The translations under genes and the position numbers were made by a program. DNA of 64,000 bases from contig JAFSAP010000007.1 of assembly GCA_017440925.1 (NCBI GenBank), forward strand, positions 1-64,000, given 5' to 3'. Under the pieces are notes generated by a model. It searched no databases. It had not been told where the DNA came from and was given only the letters and a program-made list of their open reading frames with translations. Numbering within the stretch: position 1 is the stretch's first letter; the number at the start of each line of letters is the position of its first letter. Positions 33,401 to 41,528 of the stretch are shown here, one piece after another. Origin of the DNA: Oscillospiraceae bacterium. GTDB lineage: Bacteria; Bacillota; Clostridia; Oscillospirales; Oscillospiraceae.

Positions 33401-34857
33401 TCTGTCAAAACATTGCCTTCCAAAATCAGATAATTTCCGGATGCATTGGTTCTGACCCACAAGTCAATCGCCATTCCGTAAGTATCCTGCGCATATTTTT
33501 CACCCTCTGCACCAGTATTCATGGACCGGGCATATGTTAATCCTTTGGAAAATTGAGAAACATCTGGAGCATTGGTACTGATATTTGCTTTAACTGTTAC
33601 GGAAATTATATATTTTGCAGGAACACTCAATCCCTTGACATCACAACGGGCGCCATTCAGCGCCTCAAAGTTATACAAAATACCATTTGTAATAACCGCT
33701 GTTTTTGTGCTGTTATCCATAACCATACTGGCAGCTTCTGATTTATCATTTGCTAACGAATTGACCGTTTTTCCGTTGATTGTACAGGTACCAACATTGA
33801 CAAGAGAATTGCAGATATCCTTCATGTCTTCATAGGTAACCGTTGCCTGATCTGCAAGTGCAACCAATGAATCGTAGTTCCTTTGTAAGAGTGCATAGTC
33901 GGTTTTTAGCTGACTTAGTCCCTCTAATTTAACCCCATCTGAAAACTTTGTTGCTGACAATAGTGTTTCTGCCGTATATTCTGTATATGGTGTACTGCCT
34001 TCTTCTGATGTGTTATACAGGAAGAGCTGATAATTCGCCAAATTCACTAACGCTTGAATTTGCATTTCATAAACATCAAGAAATGCGCCGAACACATCTC
34101 TCATGTTTTGTACATCTTTTTTTTCCATTGAAGGATTTTCACTATTCAGCTGTGCTGTAAGGAATGTACCCATAACAACGCCCAAGCTGTCCATCCATGC
34201 TCTATTCTGCGTAATGGCCAGATAGTCTGAACCTGCCTGGGAATTTACAGTCGTGGCAGCATCTTCTTTTTTCATAACCTGAAATTCAAACGCTTTTGCT
34301 TCGATGGTCACAGAGGTAATTGCTCGAACGCCTAATTCATCATTTACCTGAAAGCCTTCCTCTCGACCTATGCTCGCATCCGCAGGCTTCCATGTTGCAT
34401 AGGCAAATTTACTGGACAATTGATCTGTTCTACCATCTTTGCCATAAGTGGCACCATATAGAGGACTGGTTGTTAAAGCAGATCGATTTAGCTGAGCTGG
34501 GCGCAGTGTCATGCTCTCCAGGCCATAGGAATCATCTGACAAGTTAACCAAGTTGCCCCAGGTAATATTTGCCGCAGTTACAGACTGGCCTTCTGCTGCG
34601 CTGGAATCGCCCACCTTAGATTCACCGGGGGCATCCTCGCTGGTTGCCAGTGCAATTTCCAGATTACCATTGGCTGCAATTGTTGTGCTGGCGCCAGTTA
34701 ATTCAGGCCGACGGGAAATGGTCAGCCAGGCAAACGAGGCCGAACCCAGCATGGAGGCAGACATTGCCAGCAGCAGGGCAACAGCAATCACACGCTCCCG
34801 AAGTTCCGGCAGCATGCGCTTATATGCCCTGATTCTCTTTCTTGTTTCTGTCGTCAT
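30442..34857 (-). CDS. Giant exported YAWF-family surface protein, 1471 aa
   Basis: The largest of four long paralogues here. A basic N-terminus and one hydrophobic helix (about 22-45) end at SASFAWLTISRRPELTG, then ANGNLEIAL. WGNLVNL and a Leu/Arg/Pro-Ala-Gln-Leu-Asn segment, SPLYGATYGKDGR and GVRAITSV follow, as in the paralogues. A helical region (about 200-390), DTYGMAIDLWVRTN and the ALVYLDGTTLKNQDV box come next. From about 760 it has an extra tail of several Ig-like beta domains not seen in the others. No sortase motif and no C-terminal helix are visible. GGAGG lies 7 nt before the ATG. It should be cleaved or retained by the SipW-like peptidases encoded upstream. Function inferred as a structural or adhesive subunit. 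Confidence 0.8.
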   Translation of the reverse strand: MTTETRKRIRAYKRMLPELRERVIAVALLLAMSASMLGSASFAWLTISRRPELTGASTTIAANGNLEIALATSEDAPGESKVGDSSAAEGQSVTAANITWGNLVNLSDDSYGLESMTLRPAQLNRSALTTSPLYGATYGKDGRTDQLSSKFAYATWKPADASIGREEGFQVNDELGVRAITSVTIEAKAFEFQVMKKEDAATTVNSQAGSDYLAITQNRAWMDSLGVVMGTFLTAQLNSENPSMEKKDVQNMRDVFGAFLDVYEMQIQALVNLANYQLFLYNTSEEGSTPYTEYTAETLLSATKFSDGVKLEGLSQLKTDYALLQRNYDSLVALADQATVTYEDMKDICNSLVNVGTCTINGKTVNSLANDKSEAASMVMDNSTKTAVITNGILYNFEALNGARCDVKGLSVPAKYIISVTVKANISTNAPDVSQFSKGLTYARSMNTGAEGEKYAQDTYGMAIDLWVRTNASGNYLILEGNVLTEDEEIYPTIVVDGEELDLYTLDLTSEENGESYTYSIDVYKAKNEAGEEAWFDATSFSEIAEEDMQGNTPKRKVIETEKVVGFEGENRVWDDWRQNDYLSTDSTTQGSGSCYIYYADTPEDQARSLALLKSYKVAFIDSGGTLRATASMDTEHFYAASGRVIVPLKLDVDACINLGEDSFGNVTYAIMPLEKNEPTRITALVYLDGTTLKNQDVLSAADIQGQLNIQFGSSQDMQPVKDEALEAKILRATASVDITEFDYDTATSDMISNVTVTVEGDTPSTVTAFFMREISATQGSREKTITFTSNGAGQWTAQQKFTAPGNYVLRTVQLNGIDYVLSETPRVRVKGFAVESLSCNEADENRNIKIFTANNTGTVNLSLKFVTDEFEKMPKTVQGRFLDEDGKSVNVDFVYNSSGVNQGKWTGSAMFVASGKYTMQYLLLDGKYVELDPSLWQTADVTLGMRVEVYTDSPTQFEFKPNDWDKVEDDNKFNLYMKVKIFDNSGEEMGGLFDVKLYYAMRGATTLEKGLTTPLKWNGSYYTGAFESKVGMFDFAFVRIGEEGEKSNDVPNDGGTAPSFMIYSPVPPKFNSGATEAYQFAPNNNAVMKVKIDECDAAEVYADILKSGESTTRPVAGTLKNGAWQFEVPKDNAGKQDGNWTITQLRLAQVYDENGVLRTTENPLVWSMEGEDAVTTKVVSTVNIVISDLEDTELGKNNNGVVDGAFMQSHSVSGITVDIKDFENQEIPGLDGVALSYTYADNSEVKHGGYSGLTSAALNFEVPMTRSGTKFTQTNAFTVQQAGIYTPTLTYTINGSGYTVAAASKLKLTVYSVAPAVSITAISPTGTFDVDTDSDDANGSHGSATVPDFSATEATVYFKCSRDGSGSTCSPYRHNYSRPSVTITASGLVSGATAELYFGDVHIYDGTTKTTGYRWTGNGVCARNIGYYRSVTASSDTKTPAGTLTANTLSIDYGGNKYTVPVSITIRNPY

Positions 34858-34868
34858 TTAGGTACCTC

Positions 34869-36554
34869 CTAACTACTCAGAGGGTATAATCCGTGGGTTG
34901 AGTAGTTTATGAAAAAGGTCGTCTGCGTTTCGGCAAAGCAGATGCCTTCGTAATTCCATTTCATATTGAGCCGATAAGTTCCGGCCTGGGGCAGACTGGT
35001 ACCAACCCGTAATACCAGATTGTGGGTCAGATCGAAGTCAGTATATCTCACCTGCAGTCCCTTTGCAGAAAGGGCAACCGGGGTGTACTCCAGCGTCTGA
35101 TTCTCTGTCATGGTCAGCATATCCACAGAGTATTCCACCTCTGCATCCAGCCATTCCATGGGCAGGGTAAATTCCAGTGCATTGCTGTTGGACAGTGTCC
35201 GGCTTACCCAGCCAAACTGCTCCGCATCTGCTGCAGCTTCCCGGGTATCTCCTGCTGTAAAAATCACCGCCTGGGTCTGCTGATCCAGAGGATGGGACAG
35301 CGTCATGCAGGACTCTATGGCATCCGGCATCGTGGATGCATAGCTGGTTCTCACCAGTGTCTCCTGCGCATAGGCTTCCATCTGCAGGGTTATCGCCTTG
35401 TCCGTGCTGAAATCTGTACTGGAAAAGTCCAGCAGTACAGACAGGGAATCCAGGGCATTGACAGAAAATTCTGCAATGTACCCATCATGCATCATATAAT
35501 AGTTTTTTCCCTGATCCAGACTGAAACGGGTATGATCCGGCAGAGGATCCAGCCTGATCTCCTCCCCTTCCGTAACCCGCAGACCCAGCCGGACGGATGT
35601 GATATCCTGAGTCAGCATCATTTTTACCGGCAGTTTCAGCGCAGGATCAAACCGGGAAAGGGTTTTCAGCCGAATCGGGTGCTCCTCCTCTGCTTCCGGC
35701 GCTGTTGTCGGTTCCGTGGTGGGTTCTGTTGTTGGTTCTGTGGTAGGTTCTGTGGTAGGTTCTGTGGTGGGTTCTGTAGTCGATTCTGTGGTAGACTCCG
35801 TGGTTTCGGTACCATCATTTTCTTCATTGACCCCCAGAACGCCCTCCAGTGCTTCTCTTATTTCCTGAGGCATATCCGGTTGGATAATTCCGGTTCCGGC
35901 ACTGTCCGTGGCGGTACTCTGACTTTCCGGAATGCCTTCTGTCAGCGTCTGTGTACCTTCATTGGAGGCGGTTGTGGTTTCTCCTCCGGTCACGCTGTCC
36001 GGCGTTTCCGGATTCTCTTCTTCCAAAGACTCCACTTCCGGCAGAATTACCTGGAAGGTACCCCACATTTCATCGCCCCAGGTAACCAGCACATTGATTT
36101 TCAGCATCTCATGGACGGTGGTAGCAGCCAGTTCTGTGGGTTTCAGTACCAGGGAAAACTCCATGGAAACATCTTTCAGCAATTCAATATCTTCCTCCGG
36201 ATCAACCGCCAGAGGCCCGGATTGCACGCTGATCTGCAGATACTTCATATGATCCGGGTTTGCCACTGCCCAGGCCAGCTTTCCCACTTTGTCTGCACCG
36301 CAGGATTTCAGCCAGAAAGACACTTCGGTGGATTTCATCATGGGCAGTTCTCCAACCAATACAGTTAGAGCGGGTTCTCCCCTTTTCACCAGACAGTTGC
36401 TGGTCATTCCCTGTTCTGAGGATTCCAGTACGGTATTGACCAGCACATCGGTATCGCGACGGGCATAGCTCTGTCCAACCGATGTTGTAATGCTTGCTGT
36501 ATAAATCAGTACCAACAGGAGCAGCCAATATGTTTTTATTCTGTTTTTCACCAC
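34869..36554 (-). CDS. Exported protein with Thr-Glu-Pro repeat linker, 561 aa
   Basis: The start is GTG at 36554 (a second GTG is at 36551) behind a G-rich site. One N-terminal hydrophobic helix (WLLLLVLIYTASITTSVG) precedes a beta-rich domain (about 25-175). A Ser/Thr/Glu linker with about eight TTEP/TTES tetrapeptides (about 245-285) leads to a second beta domain to the C-terminus. It has no C-terminal anchor and lacks the Tyr-Ala-Trp-Phe motif (it reads GQSYARRDTD). Co-transcribed with the surface genes on both sides, with 11-20 nt spacing. Function unknown; by layout, a spacer or tip component of the same structure. Confidence 0.75.
   Translation of the reverse strand: MVKNRIKTYWLLLLVLIYTASITTSVGQSYARRDTDVLVNTVLESSEQGMTSNCLVKRGEPALTVLVGELPMMKSTEVSFWLKSCGADKVGKLAWAVANPDHMKYLQISVQSGPLAVDPEEDIELLKDVSMEFSLVLKPTELAATTVHEMLKINVLVTWGDEMWGTFQVILPEVESLEEENPETPDSVTGGETTTASNEGTQTLTEGIPESQSTATDSAGTGIIQPDMPQEIREALEGVLGVNEENDGTETTESTTESTTEPTTEPTTEPTTEPTTEPTTEPTTAPEAEEEHPIRLKTLSRFDPALKLPVKMMLTQDITSVRLGLRVTEGEEIRLDPLPDHTRFSLDQGKNYYMMHDGYIAEFSVNALDSLSVLLDFSSTDFSTDKAITLQMEAYAQETLVRTSYASTMPDAIESCMTLSHPLDQQTQAVIFTAGDTREAAADAEQFGWVSRTLSNSNALEFTLPMEWLDAEVEYSVDMLTMTENQTLEYTPVALSAKGLQVRYTDFDLTHNLVLRVGTSLPQAGTYRLNMKWNYEGICFAETQTTFFINYSTHGLYPLSS
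35704..35809. repeat. 12-bp tandem repeat (GGTTCTGTGGTA-like)
   Basis: About nine imperfect copies of a 12-bp unit encode the TTEP/TTES linker. The unit is a multiple of three, so copy-number change lengthens or shortens the linker without a frameshift. Confidence 0.85.
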
Positions 36555-36574
36555 ATTGGCCCCCTTTCCTGCTG

Positions 36575-37243
36575 TTATTTTCCGATGATCTCCGTAACCA
36601 CCCAGGGTTGCAGTGCCGCCGGATCTTTCAGGATTGCGCCTTCCACTGTAATCATCAGATCAACACTTGAAAACTGACCGCCGGTCAATGTCCAGGACAG
36701 CTCCCCATCGGGAATCTGAAAAGAATAGATCCATCCCGGTCCATGGGTTTGGTACAGCGGTGTTCCCTCTTCAATGGGCGCTACGGCAGCCTGCATACTT
36801 TCCGTTTCCCCGGATTTCGTCTGGGACGGAAAGTGCAGATTCAGTTTCACCGTATCTTCACCAGTCCATAATCCTGAAGTACCCAGCAGCCGGAGTGTTA
36901 CTTTCAGGTCGTCATTCGCAAACTCTGTTTCTGATACGCCATTGGCAACGGTCAGATTCAGCCTTGCATCTGTGTCAGTGGTCTCCCACTGCAGATACTG
37001 CGCCGGCCGAAACACCTTTGTTCCAGCCCTTTGCTGTGCTGTAGCCTCCTCCTGGGAAACCTCTTCCCAGGTTCCAATGCTTGCCGTCTGCCATGGCTGA
37101 ACCTCAAAGGTGATGTTTGCGGTACGTTCCGTGTAGTAGCGGGCAAAGGCGGTTCCTGTAGAAACCACCAACGCCGCAATACACAGCAATATCGTCAGTC
37201 CCAGTGAATGCTGCAGGACATGATTCGTTTTCTTCTGGTTCAT
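36575..37243 (-). CDS. Small TasA/camelysin-like exported protein, 222 aa
   Basis: A hydrophobic N-terminal helix (LGLTILLCIAALVVSTGTA) runs into FARYYTERTANITFEVQP. The layout recalls TasA/CalY-type SipW substrates (aromatic-x, then a short strand with T/A-F-x-V/A). The rest is a single beta-sandwich of about 180 residues without a C-terminal anchor. AAGGAG lies upstream of the ATG. It is the smallest exported protein of the locus, next to a signal peptidase two genes away, so a fibre-type subunit is possible. Homology to TasA is inferred from the signal region only. Confidence 0.72.
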   Translation of the reverse strand: MNQKKTNHVLQHSLGLTILLCIAALVVSTGTAFARYYTERTANITFEVQPWQTASIGTWEEVSQEEATAQQRAGTKVFRPAQYLQWETTDTDARLNLTVANGVSETEFANDDLKVTLRLLGTSGLWTGEDTVKLNLHFPSQTKSGETESMQAAVAPIEEGTPLYQTHGPGWIYSFQIPDGELSWTLTGGQFSSVDLMITVEGAILKDPAALQPWVVTEIIGK

Positions 37244-37274
37244 TGGCCTGCTCCTTCACTGCCGGAGATCGTTA

Positions 37275-39407
37275 CTACTCCTTGACCACCGTGTTGTTCT
37301 TCTGGGTATATCCGGATGGGATAAATGCTTCCGGCAGAGTATGATCAAAGGTGCCGCCTGTAATCTCCACCTTATAGTTGGTTGCATTTTCCTCAAATAC
37401 CCGCACCGACTTACCCTTGGCACTGGTAATGGTGCTGACAGTGGGATTGTCCGGATCGGTACCGTTTTGGATGAAAAGTGCGATTTCGTACTCGTAATTC
37501 GTCTCAATATAGACTGCATCCGCCGTATCAATGTAGCCGCTGTTCGCAAATTCCACAGGTGTAACCGACTCGACACCCTCACCTCTGATGGTGGAACCAA
37601 TGATCGTTGCCGTACCACCCTTCAGTGCAATGCCGTTATAGCCGGAAACCGTACTGTTCAAAATCGTCAGCGTGCTGTCTTTCTGGGGCTGGTAGATACC
37701 GGCGCCGGGCTTCAGCGTGGTTTCGCCTTCATATGGAATCTGCTTAAGGGTACTGTTCATTATCTGAATATCTGTACCATATCTGCCGTTGCCGGTGGAG
37801 GTACCATTGCCGGTAATGACCATGCCCTTACTGGTCAGTGTGGAATCTTCAATAATCAGCTGGGTCTTCTGTGTCGACAGCAGACCATTGCCATTGATAA
37901 ACGCTGCGTAGTAATCCGCATCTATCGTACAGCCAACCATATGGACACGGGAGTCCAGCGCATTGAGATCTCTGTTGTCTCCAAGGTATACACCATATCG
38001 GAAACCCTTCACATCCACATCGCCCATGACCACTTCCGCACCGGTGGTATTGATACCATAGGTTGCCGTATCTGTATTGGGGCCTTCCAGCGTGCCATTG
38101 ATCAGCGTCAGCGAGCTGCCGGGTTCTGCCTGGACCGCTGTTCCGGAAGAACTCTTCAGCGTGAACTGATTCAGGTCCACCATTACTCTGGAATTGCTGG
38201 GAATCTTCAAAGATTGTCCATCCGGAATGGTGATATCTCTGCTCAGCTGAACCACATCCGCAGTTCCCTGCTGCAGAACGGTATCCAGTGCATTCAATGT
38301 GTCGACAGTTACGGACATTGCTTCATTCTGCTGGGCAGAAATGCGCAGTGTCATGTCATGGGTCAGTTTTGCCAAGTCCTCTGCTGTCAGCGTGGTATCA
38401 TTGTTGGCTTTGCGCAATGCCAGTTTGCCGAGCTTCGTGTCGTACTCTGTTGCCTGCTGGATTTCTGCGTAATTACACAGGTAGGCATATACGCCGTATT
38501 CTGTTTTGGCATCCACATCCACAGGATAATAGCCGTTGCTCAGCGGATTGTTCTGAATCTCGCCTTCATATCCATCTGTTTTGGATATGGACCGGAGATA
38601 TGTATAAGGATCTGTTTTGCCATCGACAGTCACAATGGACATCGTCGGATTTTCATCGTTGGTCATTTCCATTGTGGCATCATCAAAGGTATATTCAATC
38701 GGACGCAGATACTCTGTGATATTCATGGAGATGATATTGTTGTTTTCATCCCGGATGGGTTTTGCCATTACATAATATCCGAGAACATCATAGACCCACT
38801 GCCATTTCAGCTGGGGGGCATTGCTGACCGATTCTGTCAGTGTCAGGTTGCTTTTATTGAACACCGTATAGGTGTAGCTTTCATAATTGTTCAGGTAGAC
38901 CCGGTTCATGGTCTCCCCATCCCGGTGCATATGGGTATCCACATACAGATACAGCCGCTTCTTCATTTCCTCATCATCCATCTGGTTTTTGGATACATTG
39001 ATACTGATAGCGGAAATGCTGTCGCTGTCGTTTTCTACCTCCAGATATACCAGTCCCTGGTCACCCGGGGCTGCCATAATGGAATCATTGTTCACAGTGA
39101 TTTCACCGTCAAACCCCCAGGCCTCTGCTTCAAAAGTCAGGCCGCTGGTTGGAACAATATTGGTATACCAGGCAGAGGTCATGGCAAACAGAATGACAAT
39201 GGTCAGCACCACTGTCAGTCCTGCCAGGATTGCCTGTCTGGTAATGTTTTTCTGCACCATCTGCAAATCCGCAGGGGAACGGCTTCCCGGTTGAACACCT
39301 CTGCCGGAAGGGTGTCCCTTTCCGGTTGGCTGCGGTTTTCCGGAAGGTGCTTTATTCTGTTTCAGATACTTGGGAACCGGTTTTTTGTTCCTTTTGAAGT
39401 TCAACAA
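37275..39407 (-). CDS. Exported beta-helix protein with cytoplasmic N-terminal extension, 710 aa
   Basis: A basic, Pro/Gly-rich N-terminal segment of about 50 residues precedes one membrane helix (AILAGLTVVLTIVILF) and MTSAWYTNIVPTSGLTF, a variant of the locus signal. A beta domain follows to about residue 330. From about 390 to 640 the repeats (VDLNQFTLKSSS, LTLINGTLEG, IIEDSTLTSKG, IQIMNSTLKQI, LTILNSTVSGYNG, ATIIGSTIRGEG) have right-handed parallel beta-helix spacing. The likely start is TTG at 39407 with GAGGAG about 10 nt upstream, inside the signal peptidase gene (56-bp overlap). The protein is membrane-tethered unless processed. Confidence 0.78.
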   Translation of the reverse strand: MLNFKRNKKPVPKYLKQNKAPSGKPQPTGKGHPSGRGVQPGSRSPADLQMVQKNITRQAILAGLTVVLTIVILFAMTSAWYTNIVPTSGLTFEAEAWGFDGEITVNNDSIMAAPGDQGLVYLEVENDSDSISAISINVSKNQMDDEEMKKRLYLYVDTHMHRDGETMNRVYLNNYESYTYTVFNKSNLTLTESVSNAPQLKWQWVYDVLGYYVMAKPIRDENNNIISMNITEYLRPIEYTFDDATMEMTNDENPTMSIVTVDGKTDPYTYLRSISKTDGYEGEIQNNPLSNGYYPVDVDAKTEYGVYAYLCNYAEIQQATEYDTKLGKLALRKANNDTTLTAEDLAKLTHDMTLRISAQQNEAMSVTVDTLNALDTVLQQGTADVVQLSRDITIPDGQSLKIPSNSRVMVDLNQFTLKSSSGTAVQAEPGSSLTLINGTLEGPNTDTATYGINTTGAEVVMGDVDVKGFRYGVYLGDNRDLNALDSRVHMVGCTIDADYYAAFINGNGLLSTQKTQLIIEDSTLTSKGMVITGNGTSTGNGRYGTDIQIMNSTLKQIPYEGETTLKPGAGIYQPQKDSTLTILNSTVSGYNGIALKGGTATIIGSTIRGEGVESVTPVEFANSGYIDTADAVYIETNYEYEIALFIQNGTDPDNPTVSTITSAKGKSVRVFEENATNYKVEITGGTFDHTLPEAFIPSGYTQKNNTVVKE

Positions 39408-40122
39408 AATATTTCAACTCCTCCATGAGTTCCGCGCGGATTCGTTCGTACATTTCATTATATTCTTCCTGGGTCATACCGCACAGGGGATCATCCTCCC
39501 ATGCTTCTTTCTGGCGCTGCTGCATTTGCTCCATTTCCAGTGCCATCTGCAGCTCCTGCCGGATGTTTCCCACGCAGTCTTTCAGGATCATGGCAGAAAG
39601 CAGCAGACTGGGAAAGACGATGCAGCCCAGGAAACCAATTTTACTTGTAATCAAAGACAAAATATTTGCCAACACGCTGCCATCTCCTGTATGCCAGATT
39701 ACTTTTCCAACAAAGTTTGTCTGCTCGACAAAGTAACCGTCTGCTACCAGATTGGCGTCACCCTTTGTTTCCAAAAGTATGCCGCCCACTTCGGACTCCC
39801 AGATTCCAACGACTCTGTGGGTCACGATCTTGCCCCAGATTTCTGACACCTGCGTACGAAAGCAGATGATGTCATTCATCTGGATGCTTTCAATATCCAC
39901 TTGCTGTGTTACCAGCAGGGCACCTACCGGAATTGTTGGTTCCATGCTGCCTGTGACCACACGGAACATCATAATTCCACCGAGATTGACATATCCATTG
40001 CTCAAAACCTGTACGGTTGTGTACAGGCACAGCGCCACCGCCAAAACAAGCAGCACTGTAACCAGCAGACCCATCTGCCGCTGCAGCCGAATCTGTCTGC
40101 TTTCTTCCCGTGATTCTTCCAT
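39352..40122 (-). CDS. SipW-type (ER-type) signal peptidase I
   Basis: A 256-residue membrane peptidase of family S26. Helix 1 is at about 18-40. The catalytic serine is in VVTGSMEPTIPVGALL. The general base position is His (KIVTHRVVGI) rather than the bacterial Lys, and the late motif is ETKGDANLVAD. This Ser/His/Asp set is that of SipW and of eukaryotic/archaeal signal peptidases. A second helix is near 165-190. A charged cytosolic tail rich in Glu/Met/Gln ends the protein. ATG 40122 is preferred, 10 nt after the upstream stop; an in-frame TTG at 40158 overlaps it. It is expected to process the YAWF-type proteins. Confidence 0.88.
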   Translation of the reverse strand: MEESREESRQIRLQRQMGLLVTVLLVLAVALCLYTTVQVLSNGYVNLGGIMMFRVVTGSMEPTIPVGALLVTQQVDIESIQMNDIICFRTQVSEIWGKIVTHRVVGIWESEVGGILLETKGDANLVADGYFVEQTNFVGKVIWHTGDGSVLANILSLITSKIGFLGCIVFPSLLLSAMILKDCVGNIRQELQMALEMEQMQQRQKEAWEDDPLCGMTQEEYNEMYERIRAELMEELKYFVELQKEQKTGSQVSETE

Positions 40123-40132
40123 AATTCGTTCT

Positions 40133-41476
40133 TTATTTGTCGCCGCCAGCAAGCTCAATATTTACTGCAAACCGGGCAGAACTGACATTATCCACACAGT
40201 CAATGTCCTGTCCCTCCAGCCAGATAAACATGCGGATTCGCTGGGGTATGTTTCGCTCCAATTTGATAATATACACATCTTCCGTGGCGCCGGCATATTC
40301 CAGATTCGGCTCATCTGCCGCAACAGCGCCATTTTTCAAAAGTCCTGTCAATTCCTGTGTCCATTTCACGAAGGAACCCTTGTCCACAAAGGTAGCTATC
40401 TGCCCCTGCAGATACTTTCCATAAACATAGTCTGTATATTCCTTGGCAGACATGGTCTTGTCCAGGATAGCGAAGGAAGCTGTCTTAAACTGTTCCGCAA
40501 GGGCGGCACCATTCTCGGCCCAGACGCTTCTGCTCTGGACTGTCAGATCCCGATCGCTGCGGTTTCTGGTTCTTTCCTGGGCGATTTTGTCAACCAGCTC
40601 CAGGGATTTGGTTTCCACATAGCTGCCATTCAGCTCCGGAAATTCCGGATGGTAGTCTGCGTTGGGTTCATAAATCGTGAAGCGGTCTGCGTCCAGATAC
40701 GGGGCACCCGATTGGGGTTCTACATACAGGCCCCGCAATGCGGTAAACCGGTTGTCAAAATAAGGACTGGCCTGATACTGCAGCATGGTATCATCCGTGA
40801 GCGTCACATCATTGGCCAGAAAACCCACCCGTACAGTGGCTGCTGCACTGCCATGTGGCTGCACCAGGGTATAGCCGTTTCCGGACTCCTGTGCTTCCAG
40901 AAGATCCACCACAAAGCTGCCGCCGTCTTCCACATCGTCACCGGTGGAAACACGCAGAAAGTAGTCGCCGCCGGGCGCCACCACCCAAAAGTCCAGATAA
41001 ATATAGTTGCCTTTGTTGATCTTGTTCTGATCCTTTGTTTTGGAGAGATTGGCATATTCCAGTTCGTTGTCCCAATAAAACTCAGATACATCCTTCAGTG
41101 CTCCGCTGGCAATCTTGCCCTGCTGCACTTCCGTATCGTTGCCATCGTAATATTCCGGCAAAAACCAGTCGATTCCGTTGCTGGTGGAAACCGGATTCAG
41201 TTTTCCCAGATCCTGCAGATATTCATAAGACTTCTGCTGGCCGAAATTCATCCTGTTGGAAAAGTGTCCGGGAATGTTGTAGATCTTTCCCTCCACCTCA
41301 TAGGCCACATTGGGAGCCGCCAGAATGGTATTTCCGCCGCCGATCGCCACCTGAATTCCGGTAACTGCGGGATTGCCGGACAGCACCAGCCACGCATAGG
41401 AGGACATCAGCACCACAGATACCGACAGAATCAGCGCCAGAGACATGGCTATTAACTTCATATAGATCTTTGTCAT
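40133..41476 (-). CDS. YAWF-family exported protein, IWLEGQD subgroup, 447 aa
   Basis: Signal helix (LIAMSLALILSVSVVLM) ending SSYAWLVLSGNPAVTG. The mature protein is beta-rich, with YIYLDFWVVAPGGDYFLRVS near 160 and FTIYEPNADYHPEF near 270. The subgroup end box near 415 is RIRMFIWLEGQDIDCVDN. The same box and the YEPNAD segment occur in the 46285-47352 protein. There is no C-terminal membrane helix or sortase signal. AAAGGA precedes the ATG. It sits directly upstream of the signal peptidase. Confidence 0.8.
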   Translation of the reverse strand: MTKIYMKLIAMSLALILSVSVVLMSSYAWLVLSGNPAVTGIQVAIGGGNTILAAPNVAYEVEGKIYNIPGHFSNRMNFGQQKSYEYLQDLGKLNPVSTSNGIDWFLPEYYDGNDTEVQQGKIASGALKDVSEFYWDNELEYANLSKTKDQNKINKGNYIYLDFWVVAPGGDYFLRVSTGDDVEDGGSFVVDLLEAQESGNGYTLVQPHGSAAATVRVGFLANDVTLTDDTMLQYQASPYFDNRFTALRGLYVEPQSGAPYLDADRFTIYEPNADYHPEFPELNGSYVETKSLELVDKIAQERTRNRSDRDLTVQSRSVWAENGAALAEQFKTASFAILDKTMSAKEYTDYVYGKYLQGQIATFVDKGSFVKWTQELTGLLKNGAVAADEPNLEYAGATEDVYIIKLERNIPQRIRMFIWLEGQDIDCVDNVSSARFAVNIELAGGDK

Positions 41477-41528
41477 AGCCAGTTCCTTTCTGTGCTGCCT
41501 TATGCCGGTTTCCTATGCTGCCAGAAAT

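Noticed and set aside
35704..35809. CRISPR-like repeats
   Set aside because: The 12-bp units are contiguous, imperfect and in frame inside a coding region, without spacers or cas genes.
37341..39428. Long plus-strand frames opposite the surface genes (also 2798-4294, 35022-36368, 50380-51933, 56068-58047, 58786-61200)
   Set aside because: All mirror well-supported minus-strand genes with signals, ribosome sites and paralogy. The plus frames have no family motifs.
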